Shown in pieces: positions 8,799 to 16,877 of a DNA stretch of 64,000 nucleotides (within the stretch, counting starts at the first letter, position 1; each line of letters opens with the position of its first letter). Both the position numbers and the translations under genes were made by a program. Below the pieces are notes generated by a model, which was given only the letters and a program-made list of their open reading frames with translations, searched no databases and was not told where the DNA came from. Source of the DNA: Gammaproteobacteria bacterium (GTDB lineage Bacteria; Pseudomonadota; Gammaproteobacteria; Steroidobacterales; GCA-2729495); assembly GCA_028285245.1 (NCBI GenBank), contig JANQPY010000016.1:124001-188000 (forward strand), given 5' to 3'.

Positions 8799-8901
8799 CT
8801 CCTGTCGCTTGAAGTCTCCTGCTAAGGCTGTAATCTGGCTTTTGTTCAGCTTCAGTTCAGGCACACCACCCTATTCTGACTCCAGCTAGAGGACTATCGC
8901 C

Positions 8902-9234
8902 ATGCGTGACAAAGAAGTAACTCGACGCCAGTTTCTCGGACAGTTGGCCGCCGTGCCGGCCGGTGTAGCAGTGCTGCAGTCCGCGGCAATGGCTGAAGAG
9001 TTGCCGCGTGTCGACGAGGCTGATCCGGCAGCCAAAGCGCTGTTGTATGTCCATGATGTAGCCAACGTGGACACGGCCAATCCCATGGCGGCCCGCTTTG
9101 AGGCAAGCCAAAACTGCGCCAACTGTCTGCAGATTCAGGGTAACGAAGGCGATACGTGGCGCCCCTGCGCCATCTTTCCAGGCAAGTCCGTCAACGTGAA
9201 CGGCTGGTGCAGCGCCTGGATTGCCAAGCCCTAG
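8902..9234 (+). CDS. High-potential iron-sulfur protein (HiPIP), Tat-exported
   Basis: A 110-aa periplasmic electron carrier with one [4Fe-4S] cluster working between the 2+ and 3+ states. The N-terminus has a twin-arginine signal (VTRRQFLGQLAAVPAGVAV). The four HiPIP cysteines are present with family spacing: C72 and C75 (NCANC), C89 (RPCAIFPG) and C103 (GWCSAW), plus the aromatic residues that shield the cluster. HiPIPs pass electrons from quinol-oxidising complexes to reaction centres, oxidases or nitrite/nitric oxide reductases. A partner here could be the PQQ dehydrogenase at 11769, but this is inference from position only. It converges on moeA. Confidence 0.93.
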   Translation: MRDKEVTRRQFLGQLAAVPAGVAVLQSAAMAEELPRVDEADPAAKALLYVHDVANVDTANPMAARFEASQNCANCLQIQGNEGDTWRPCAIFPGKSVNVNGWCSAWIAKP

Positions 9235-9242
9235 ATCTGTCG

Positions 9243-9266
9243 AACCAGATCCACCCAACCAGATCC
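9243..9266. repeat. Short tandem AACCAGATCC repeat
   Basis: AACCAGATCC occurs at 9243-9252 and 9257-9266 in the 80-base gap between the converging HiPIP and moeA genes. There is no T-tract or strong hairpin, so it is not a clear terminator. Function unknown. Confidence 0.4.
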
Positions 9267-9314
9267 GCGCCGTCCCAGGTCGGCCAGGCCTCAGGCAGCT
9301 CTGCCAGCCGCCGG

Positions 9315-10562
9315 TTAGCTGACGAGGTTACCGTCAGGGAACAGCGGGGTTACCCGGACGCGGTCTCCTGCGTCTACTTCAGCGACCTCGTCGTCAATGA
9401 CAATCCAGCAGTTCGCCTCGGTCAGCGGTTTGATGCGAAATGATTCCTGGCCGGGTAACAGAGCTGCTGTCATTTGACCTGACTGGCCTGTTTCCAGCCG
9501 CGCCTTGCCAAAGAACGTGAACTCCGCTCGCTTTCTCATTGGTTCTCGTGCCAGCGCATAGCACGCCTTTTCCGGTGCCAGTCCGGTGAGCTGACGCAGC
9601 AGCGGAACGCCAAAGAAACGCAGGCCCGCGGCAACCGCCACCGGATTGCCGGGCAGGGAGAGGATCGTCGGCCCCTGGGTGACCTTAGCCAGCAAGACTG
9701 GCTTGCCTGGCCGCACCGCAACTTTGTGAAAAATGATGTGCCCGCCGGCAGCTTCCACCGCAGCCGGCACATAGTCATATTCCCCGGCTGATACGCCCCC
9801 TGTCGTGATGATCACGTCGGCGTCCGCACCGAGTTCGCTGAGCTGCCGGGCGATATCCTCGATGCTGTCATTGGCGTAACCCTGACGAGTGAGCGAACCG
9901 CCCGCCAGCGCGCAGGCGCTGGCCAGGTACGGACCGTTGCTGTCGCGGATGAGACCGGATCCGCTTGGCGCGCCCGATGACGTCAGCTCAGCCCCGGTAA
10001 CCAGCACGGCCACCCTGGGTATTGGTCGAACATCGAGTTCATCAACGCCGCCCGCTGCCAGTGCCATGAGATGCTGAGGTTGAAGAACGGTTCCACCAGC
10101 GACAAGTTGTGCATCGCGCCTGAAATCCTCTCCGGTTCTGCGGATGTTTCGATTGGCAACAACAGGCGCGGTCAGCTCGATGGCGCTGACTGCGCCCTTG
10201 TCGTCAGTGAGGGTTTGCACGGCTTCAATTGGCACGATGGTGTCGGCGCCAGCAGGAACTGGCGCACCGGTCATGATTCTCACGGCGGTGCCGGCAGAAC
10301 AAGATTGATTTGTGGCGTCTCCCGCGGCGGACTCGCCGTGCACCGCCAGACGCACTGGCGCGGCGGGTGACCCCTTTTCCGTATCTCTGGCCCGCACGGC
10401 AAAGCCGTCCATAGCCGAGTTGTCGAAGTCCGGCACATTGAGTTCGCTGCACACCGCGCTGACAGTTGTGCAGCCCGCCGCGTCCTTCAGTCTTTTAGTC
10501 CCCGGGGGCAGCGGCTTGATGGCAGCGTTTATTGCTTCGAGCGCCTGCGCGTAGCGAATCAT
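9315..10562 (-). CDS. moeA: Molybdopterin molybdenumtransferase MoeA
   Basis: Inserts molybdate into adenylated molybdopterin in the last step of Mo-cofactor synthesis (cytoplasm). The 415-aa length is typical. Family signatures include NVPDFDNSAMDGFAVRA near residue 45, IMTGAPVPAGADTIVPIE, the MoCF-domain TTGGVSAGEYDYV, and SLPGNPVA. It is transcribed opposite to the transhydroxylase-like operon, with a 172-base gap to the VOC gene. Its presence 3.4 kb from a bis-MGD-type enzyme and a TorD-like chaperone fits a local molybdoenzyme supply function, though moeA is also a housekeeping gene. Confidence 0.95.
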   Translation of the reverse strand: MIRYAQALEAINAAIKPLPPGTKRLKDAAGCTTVSAVCSELNVPDFDNSAMDGFAVRARDTEKGSPAAPVRLAVHGESAAGDATNQSCSAGTAVRIMTGAPVPAGADTIVPIEAVQTLTDDKGAVSAIELTAPVVANRNIRRTGEDFRRDAQLVAGGTVLQPQHLMALAAGGVDELDVRPIPRVAVLVTGAELTSSGAPSGSGLIRDSNGPYLASACALAGGSLTRQGYANDSIEDIARQLSELGADADVIITTGGVSAGEYDYVPAAVEAAGGHIIFHKVAVRPGKPVLLAKVTQGPTILSLPGNPVAVAAGLRFFGVPLLRQLTGLAPEKACYALAREPMRKRAEFTFFGKARLETGQSGQMTAALLPGQESFRIKPLTEANCWIVIDDEVAEVDAGDRVRVTPLFPDGNLVS

Positions 10563-10734
10563 CGGTGTCCTGTTCAGGTTTGCTGGGTTGACGAGTGTAA
10601 GCGACGGCGCTTACCGCCCGCGAGGCACACTCGTTGGCTGCGCCCCTTATAGATTGGCCCGGCCCCTGCGCAACTCTTTGTCTGTAGAATTCGACTCCTT
10701 GCTACCTTCGCAACTGGTTTCCGGGATATCCACA

Positions 10735-11730
10735 ATGAATGACACTGCAAAGTCCACCAGCGCGCCGGTCAGCGTCGTCGTAATAGGCGTTGAAAGTCTC
10801 GCTAAGTCTTTAGATTTTTACGCCGGCACGCTTGGCCTGGAAGTGACTGAATCCCGCGTTTGGCAGGGGAGGGACTTTGAGCAGTACTGGCAGCTTCCGT
10901 CTGGTGCCTCTGCGCAGTGCGCGTTTCTGGCTCATGGCGCCGACCCGGTGGGTCGCATTCAGCTCATGGAGTTTTCGGAGCCTGAGCGGAAACTAGTCCG
11001 GGAGCCCGAGATTCGCCGCGCGACAGGCCTGTTCAATCTGAATATCTACGCCAGTGATATGGCGCGCGACTACGAGCAGCTGAAGTCGCAGGGCTTTAAT
11101 TTCTGGAGTGAACCGGCGCATAACAATTTCGGCCCGGCAGTTGGCGAGACGCTGGAGGCAGCCTTTGATGGCCCGGATGGCGTCGTCATTAACCTGATCC
11201 AGCTGCTGAGCGACGATCCCAAGACCGTCATCGGCCATATCATCGAATTTATTGGTGAGTATGGCCGCACGCCAAAGGGCTACACGTCGGTCGTTACAAC
11301 GGCCCACGGTGTCAGGGATATGGAAAAGGCGGTTGAGTTTTACTACGGCCCGCTGAACATGACGCTGTTTATTGAGTCGGTGCTGGAGGGGCCGGAGACC
11401 AACCGAGCTTTGTGTTTGCCTGAGCATTGCCGCACGCAAAGCGTGATCGTCCAGGGCAGTCATGAGTACGGCAAGATCGCTTTGGCAACGCCTATGAACT
11501 ATGAGGTACCGGACCTGACCCCGGTGGCTGTGCCGCCAAACATTGGCTATCTGGCCCAATCATTTGCAGTGGATGACATCGATATGGCGGCGAAGGCTTG
11601 CGCGGCCCTCGGCGCGGAGGTCTTTGCCGGGCCGATGCAGCTCGCGCTACCGGGTCGCGGCGATTGCCGCTCCATTATTGTGCGCAATCCCGGTAGCGGC
11701 GCCCTTCAGGAGCTGTTTCAACCCTGCTAA
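10735..11730 (+). CDS. Two-domain VOC (glyoxalase/extradiol-dioxygenase fold) protein
   Basis: A 331-aa protein with two tandem VOC modules, roughly residues 10-155 and 180-328. Each begins with a beta strand and the S-L-D-FY or A-VEFY helix (VESLAKSLDFYAGTLGLEV; MEKAVEFYYGPLNM). The ATG at 10735 is chosen over an upstream in-frame start at 10588 because the extra 49 residues are Arg-rich and unlike the family. VOC proteins include extradiol dioxygenases, glyoxalases and epimerases. The first-strand His metal ligand is missing in domain 1 (VVVIGVES) and displaced in domain 2 (TTAHGV); a C-terminal Glu (LQELFQ) remains. Catalysis is therefore uncertain. The PQQ dehydrogenase follows 38 bases later on the same strand. 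Confidence 0.8.
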   Translation: MNDTAKSTSAPVSVVVIGVESLAKSLDFYAGTLGLEVTESRVWQGRDFEQYWQLPSGASAQCAFLAHGADPVGRIQLMEFSEPERKLVREPEIRRATGLFNLNIYASDMARDYEQLKSQGFNFWSEPAHNNFGPAVGETLEAAFDGPDGVVINLIQLLSDDPKTVIGHIIEFIGEYGRTPKGYTSVVTTAHGVRDMEKAVEFYYGPLNMTLFIESVLEGPETNRALCLPEHCRTQSVIVQGSHEYGKIALATPMNYEVPDLTPVAVPPNIGYLAQSFAVDDIDMAAKACAALGAEVFAGPMQLALPGRGDCRSIIVRNPGSGALQELFQPC

Positions 11731-11768
11731 GGCTGGCAAGGTAACCCGGATCGATGAACTAGTCAGGC

Positions 11769-13757
11769 GTGATCAGGTTTGTGAGCCACTGCCTTGGGCG
11801 CCTGTCGGTTCTTACGCTTGGACTGCTTGTCCTAGGGGTTAGCCTGGCTAACGACCCTGGCTGGCTGCACTACGGTGGCTCGCCCGGTGGCGCGCAGTAC
11901 TCATCGCTCGCGCAAATCAATCGCGAAAACGTGCACGCGCTCGAGCCTGCCTGGGCTTACCAGACGGGCGATCTTGAGCGGCATCCCCAACACAAACGCC
12001 TGGCCGCACTGAACGTTACACCAATCATCCTGCCACCCGACGCTGGCGCATCCCTGGTGTTCTGCTCAGCGATGAATCGCGTGATCGCTTTGGATCCGGT
12101 AACCGGGCAGGAGCGTTGGGTCTATGATCCAGAGATTATTCTGGGGCCGGTCGGCAATAAGTTTTTATGCCGCGGGGTCGCCTATTGGGAAGATCCCGAC
12201 ATCGCTGCTGGTGCTGTCTGCCAGCATCGGATATTCACGGCGACCAAAGACCTTCGGCTAATAGGTCTCGACGCCCGGACCGGTGAGCCGTGCACGGAGT
12301 TCGGTGAAAGCGGTCAGGTTGACGTGCGGCCAGAAATTTACCGCGGGACACCCGATCTGGCAGAGGGCGATGTCCAGTTTTCCGCACCACCCGTAGCGCT
12401 TGAGGATTTAGTGATCGTTGGTATGGCCGACAACACCAAGTTCTGGCGTGCTGACAGTCCGCCTGGCCTGGTGCGCGCCTATGACGCGCGGACCGGTGAG
12501 CCGCGGTGGCAGTTCGATCCTTTACCGCGAGGCGCTGACCAGGCCGCTGATGCCCGTTCACCAGACGCTTTCCAGACAGTGACCCGAGGCGCGAACGTTT
12601 GGTCCATGATGTCCGTGGATGTCGAGCGTGGTCTGGTGTTTTTACCGACAGCAACCGCCGCGCCCAACAACTACGGCGGTTTGCGGCCCGGAGACAACCG
12701 TTATGCCAATTCGGTGGTTGCGCTCGACGTTGAGGACGGCAGCCTGGTTTGGCACTACCAAATCGTGCATCACGACGTTTGGGATCTGGATCTGCCGGCG
12801 CAGCCAATTCTGGTTGATCTTCAGCGAGACGGTGAAGCTGTTCCGGTTGTCATACAGCTCACCAAGCAGGGGTTGATCTTCGTGCTGCATCGGGAAACGG
12901 GCGAGCCGGTATTTCCGGTAGAGGAGCGCCCCGTGCCGACCGATGGCGTGCCGGGAGAGGTGCTTTCTCCAACCCAGCCTTTTCCCGTCCGGCCGGCGCC
13001 GCTGGGCCGCTTTCGGTTCACGCCCGACGATGCCTGGGGGCTAACGTTCTTTGACCGCAATGCCTGTCGGCGAAAACTTGGGTCCTTCGGTCGCAGCGGC
13101 CTGTATGAGCCGCCGGGTTTTGCGGGCACGCTGGGTGTAGCTTCGGCGAGTAACTGGGGTGGTGGTGCCTACGACCCGAAGCGATCGCTGCTGATTGTGC
13201 CCGTGTCCCAGGCACCGACCTATACTCGGCTTAAGCGCACGAGTGACGTCACAGAAGAAGAGCTCAATCAGCCGCGCATGGGTCCCATCGGTCCACCCAC
13301 ACCAATGGCGGGCACGCCATACTCTTTTCAGTTCGGACCGGTCCTGTCCCCGTTGTTTGCCCCTTGCACGAAGCCGCCGTGGGGAGAGCTTGTTGCGGTC
13401 GATTTGTCGGGCGAAACGTCTACCCGTTGGCGACTAACGCTGGGCACGCTCGAAAAACTCATGCCCGTGCCTTTGCCTCTGCCGTTCGGTACGCCGCTCG
13501 CAGGCGGGGCAATTGTGACAGGCGGTGATCTAGTGTTCATCGGGGCGAGCGCCGATGAGAAGTTCCGCGCATTCGACGTGGAAACCGGGAGCAAGCTCTG
13601 GGAAGTGAGCACGCCAGCCTCCGCAATGGCGACCCCCATGACGTATTCGGCAGGCGGCAGGCAGTACATCGTCGTCGCCGCCGGCGGACACATTGTGGCC
13701 GGGTTCAGAAATATTTCCGACTATCTTCTGGCCTTCGCATTGCCTGATGCCCCCTGA
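11769..13757 (+). CDS. PQQ-dependent dehydrogenase (quinoprotein glucose/quinate dehydrogenase type)
   Basis: A 662-aa eight-bladed propeller quinoprotein that would oxidise a sugar or alcohol in the periplasm and pass electrons to the respiratory chain. The GTG start gives a signal peptide (FVSHCLGRLSVLTLGLLVLG ... ending near LAND). Family features include WLHYGGSPGGAQYSSLAQIN at the mature N-terminus, repeated DARTGEP / DVETGSKLWE blade motifs, IVHHDVWDLDLPAQPIL and the C-terminal GGRQYIVVAAGGH. It lacks the five N-terminal TM helices of E. coli Gcd and has no cytochrome c domain, so it is predicted to be soluble or peripherally bound. PQQ synthesis genes are not in the window. The substrate is unknown; neighbours suggest an aromatic or alicyclic polyol, which is inference. 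Confidence 0.9.
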   Translation: MIRFVSHCLGRLSVLTLGLLVLGVSLANDPGWLHYGGSPGGAQYSSLAQINRENVHALEPAWAYQTGDLERHPQHKRLAALNVTPIILPPDAGASLVFCSAMNRVIALDPVTGQERWVYDPEIILGPVGNKFLCRGVAYWEDPDIAAGAVCQHRIFTATKDLRLIGLDARTGEPCTEFGESGQVDVRPEIYRGTPDLAEGDVQFSAPPVALEDLVIVGMADNTKFWRADSPPGLVRAYDARTGEPRWQFDPLPRGADQAADARSPDAFQTVTRGANVWSMMSVDVERGLVFLPTATAAPNNYGGLRPGDNRYANSVVALDVEDGSLVWHYQIVHHDVWDLDLPAQPILVDLQRDGEAVPVVIQLTKQGLIFVLHRETGEPVFPVEERPVPTDGVPGEVLSPTQPFPVRPAPLGRFRFTPDDAWGLTFFDRNACRRKLGSFGRSGLYEPPGFAGTLGVASASNWGGGAYDPKRSLLIVPVSQAPTYTRLKRTSDVTEEELNQPRMGPIGPPTPMAGTPYSFQFGPVLSPLFAPCTKPPWGELVAVDLSGETSTRWRLTLGTLEKLMPVPLPLPFGTPLAGGAIVTGGDLVFIGASADEKFRAFDVETGSKLWEVSTPASAMATPMTYSAGGRQYIVVAAGGHIVAGFRNISDYLLAFALPDAP

Positions 13758-13916
13758 CAGCGCCTGGCGGCACCAGTCGGGGCTTGATATTTGCTAAATT
13801 CGCAGGCTTGGCCGCCACGTAAAATGAACCATTAAGTAGCGGCGGTCCCTGACGCGCACTAGCGCCCGGTCAAGAACGCCAGGCCAGGCCGCTCTCACCA
13901 AGCCCAGGAGTCAGCA

Positions 13917-16877
13917 ATGAAGCTAGCGATCATATTTTGGGGTATTCCGCAGGCAATGCGGCTGTGCGCCAGATTGTTTCCCAAATTTGCCGAGCGCCTC
14001 AAAGAGCGGGATGTCATTGCTCAGTTTCAGCTGCGCGACAAGCCCATGGGCCGCTGGATTCAGCTTCAGGACGGCAGGCTCACGACGGGCAGTGGCATTC
14101 ATCATCAGCCTGACTTCACCATTTTCTTCAAGAACGAAAAGATTGCCGCCAGCTTTTTGACCCCACCGTTCGATCATCTCGAACGCATTGACGCTGCAAA
14201 AAATTTCAAGCTCACCATGCAGGGTCCGGACGATCTCATCGTGTGGTTCATGCACCTCCTGGCCAGCATGGAGTCCTACACCTGGACGATTGGCACGGAT
14301 GTGGGGAACGGCATCACCCGCTACACGAATGGCACCAACGGTGGTCCAATTTTCGTGTACGTCAAGAACGGCAAGATTCTGCGCACGACGCCCATGGATC
14401 TGGATGCCAGCGATGCCGATTCCTACACGATCAGGGCGCGTGGCAAGGAATTCAGACCGCCTCGTAAGACCACCCTGGCGGCGCATGGCCAGTGCCAGAA
14501 GTCGATGGTGTATTCGAAGAACAGAATTCTAAAGCCCCTTAAGCGAGTGGACTTTGATCCCGACGGCGAACGCAACATACAAAACCGCGGCAAGTCTGAG
14601 TTTGTCGAGATCAGCTGGGAAGAAGCGCTCGACATTGTCTCCGGCGAGATCAAGCGCTGTAAGCGTGCGGGTCCCGGCGCGATTGCGGTCGCCAACGGTT
14701 CGCACCATCAGTGGGGCAATCTTGGGCACTATCTGTCCGCGTTTAACCGGTTCTGGAACCTGATCGGCGTCACCAAGCTGATGCACTCGCCCGATAGCTG
14801 GGAAGGCTGGTTCTGGGGCGCTCAGCATCACTGGGGCAACAGCATGCGTTTAGGCGCAGCAGAGCCCTATGGAACGGTTGAGGATTGTCTCAAAGAAGCG
14901 GAGCTCATGGTGTTCTGGTCCAGCGATCCCGACGCCACATACGGCTTCGAGGGCACCCATCGCCGCCAGTGGGCCAAGGAGCTTGGCATCAAGATGGTGC
15001 ATATCGACCCGTATCTGAACCACACGGCTGCACATCTTGGCGGCAAATGGATTTCGCCCAAGCCTGGGACAGACACGGCATTTGCACAGGCGCTGACTTA
15101 CGTGTGGATTACCGAGGACACGTACGACAAGCAGTTCGTCGAGCAGCGAACCACTGGTTTCGATGAATGGAAGGCCCATGTGCTGGGTGAAGATGACGGC
15201 GTTCCCAAGACACCGGAGTGGCAGGAACAGGAAACCGGTATCCCGGCGCGTGATTGCCGGGCGCTCGCGCGCGAATGGGCGAGCAGGAAAACTTACCTCG
15301 GCGCCGGCGGGTGGGGTTGCGGCCTGGGCGGCGCCTGCCGCGGACCCACCGGTGCGCAGTGGGCGCGGATGATGACCATCCTGGCCGCCATGCAGGGTAT
15401 CGGCAAGCCGGGGTCCAATCTCGGCAACCTGCAGTTCGGCGCACCCGTGGATATGAACTTCTACTTTCCGGGCTATGCCGAGGGCAGCATGTCCGGCGAT
15501 CTCGCGTACAGCGCCAATTCGACCAACAATTATCAGCGCATGCCCCACATCGTTACGATGAATTCGGTCAAGCAGGTGATCCCGCGCATGTGGCTGCCGG
15601 AGGCCATTATGGGTACGCCGAAGCTCGGCTACGTCACCGCGGTGGACTCCGTCGTCGGTCAGTTCTTTCCGATTGGTTATCCCTCTCCAGGGCATGTTCC
15701 TGTGGAGATGATCTACAAGTACGGCAGTTCATCGCTCGGCACGCAGGTGGATTCCAACCGGTGGATCAACATGTACCAGCATGAGAATCTCAAGTTTGTG
15801 GTCAATCAGTCGGTGTGGATGGAGGGCGAAACGCGGTTTGCGGATGTGATTCTTCCGGCGTGTACGGTTTTCGAGCGCTGGGATCTTGGCGAGTGGTACA
15901 ACGTCGGCCCGGGTTATGTGCACCATATGTACTCGATGAACAATCACCGCGTGATCTCACTCCAGCACAAGTGCATCGAGCCGCTGGGTGAGTCAAAGTC
16001 TGACTACGATATATTTCTGGCCATCGCCGAGCGTTTGGATCTTGGGGCCGTTTACTCTGAGGGCGGCAATTCAGAGCTCGAATGGTGCCGTCGTGCCTAC
16101 GAATCTTCGGACGCTGCCAAGGACATGTCATGGCGGAAGTTTCTCAAGAAGGGCTACTACGTTGTGCCACCTGAGCCCGAAGGCTCGCGCGCGCCGACAG
16201 GGCTGCGCTGGTTCTACGAAGGCCGCAAGAAGGACGTGCCCGAGCCATATCCGCTGCCGTCCGACTTCGTCGAAAAGTATGCCGAGGGTCTGCAGACTCC
16301 ATCTGGCAAATACGAGTTCGTGCCTACCACGCTAAAGCGCTTCGAGGATCCTGAGCGTCCGGCCGTCAACAAGTATCTGCGGACGTTTGAGAATCGGGAG
16401 AACGAACCCGAAATCGCCGCCAAGTATCCGCTGCAGTTGCTGACGCCACATTCGCGCTACCCATTTCACCTGATGGGCGACGACGAGGGATGTTTTCTGC
16501 GGGATATTCGCGAGCACCGCGTGAAGGTGGGTGACCATTACTACCTCACGGCCAGGCTTAGCCGCGAAGACGCGGATGAACGAAACATCCAGGACGATGA
16601 TCTTATCCGGTTGTGGAATGACCGGGGTTCTGTGGTTTGTGCCGCTCAGGTCACCGATCGACTGCGGCCCGGCGTGATCAGCGCACCAACCGCCTCGGCG
16701 GAGTATCGCCCGGCGGGCGAGCCGGGCAAGTCCACCGATCTTGGCGGCTGCGTCAATATTCTGAACCCGAGCAAGCCGATTACGACCAAGAGCCACGGTA
16801 TTCGCCCGAACACGACTCTTATTCAGGTGGAAAAATGGACCGGTGAAGACACCTGGCAGCCTGTGGAGGCGGCGTAA
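13917..16877 (+). CDS. Molybdopterin oxidoreductase, transhydroxylase (AthL-like) large subunit with N-terminal SCP2-like domain
   Basis: A 986-aa DMSO-reductase-family catalytic subunit. From about residue 130 it follows the large subunit of pyrogallol-phloroglucinol transhydroxylase (P. acidigallici AthL): TNGGPIFVYVKNGKILR, SPDSWEGW (S294 matching the Mo-ligand serine), FWSSDPDATYGFEG, FYFPGYAEG (Y520), VISLQHKCIEPLGES and NDRGSVVCAAQVT. Like AthL it has no Fe-S motif in this subunit and no Tat signal, so it is cytoplasmic. Residues 1-130 are extra and look like an SCP2 fold: FQLRDKPMGRWIQLQDGRL, PDFTIFF, then a helix-rich end. AGGAG lies 7 bases before the ATG. The stop overlaps the small-subunit start (TAATG). 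The AthL reaction moves a hydroxyl between aromatic rings without net redox change; whether this enzyme does so is inference. Confidence 0.92.
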   Translation: MKLAIIFWGIPQAMRLCARLFPKFAERLKERDVIAQFQLRDKPMGRWIQLQDGRLTTGSGIHHQPDFTIFFKNEKIAASFLTPPFDHLERIDAAKNFKLTMQGPDDLIVWFMHLLASMESYTWTIGTDVGNGITRYTNGTNGGPIFVYVKNGKILRTTPMDLDASDADSYTIRARGKEFRPPRKTTLAAHGQCQKSMVYSKNRILKPLKRVDFDPDGERNIQNRGKSEFVEISWEEALDIVSGEIKRCKRAGPGAIAVANGSHHQWGNLGHYLSAFNRFWNLIGVTKLMHSPDSWEGWFWGAQHHWGNSMRLGAAEPYGTVEDCLKEAELMVFWSSDPDATYGFEGTHRRQWAKELGIKMVHIDPYLNHTAAHLGGKWISPKPGTDTAFAQALTYVWITEDTYDKQFVEQRTTGFDEWKAHVLGEDDGVPKTPEWQEQETGIPARDCRALAREWASRKTYLGAGGWGCGLGGACRGPTGAQWARMMTILAAMQGIGKPGSNLGNLQFGAPVDMNFYFPGYAEGSMSGDLAYSANSTNNYQRMPHIVTMNSVKQVIPRMWLPEAIMGTPKLGYVTAVDSVVGQFFPIGYPSPGHVPVEMIYKYGSSSLGTQVDSNRWINMYQHENLKFVVNQSVWMEGETRFADVILPACTVFERWDLGEWYNVGPGYVHHMYSMNNHRVISLQHKCIEPLGESKSDYDIFLAIAERLDLGAVYSEGGNSELEWCRRAYESSDAAKDMSWRKFLKKGYYVVPPEPEGSRAPTGLRWFYEGRKKDVPEPYPLPSDFVEKYAEGLQTPSGKYEFVPTTLKRFEDPERPAVNKYLRTFENRENEPEIAAKYPLQLLTPHSRYPFHLMGDDEGCFLRDIREHRVKVGDHYYLTARLSREDADERNIQDDDLIRLWNDRGSVVCAAQVTDRLRPGVISAPTASAEYRPAGEPGKSTDLGGCVNILNPSKPITTKSHGIRPNTTLIQVEKWTGEDTWQPVEAA

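Noticed and set aside
14850-15695. 281-codon minus-strand frame inside the molybdoenzyme gene
   Set aside because: Antisense shadow; the plus frame matches AthL continuously through this stretch.
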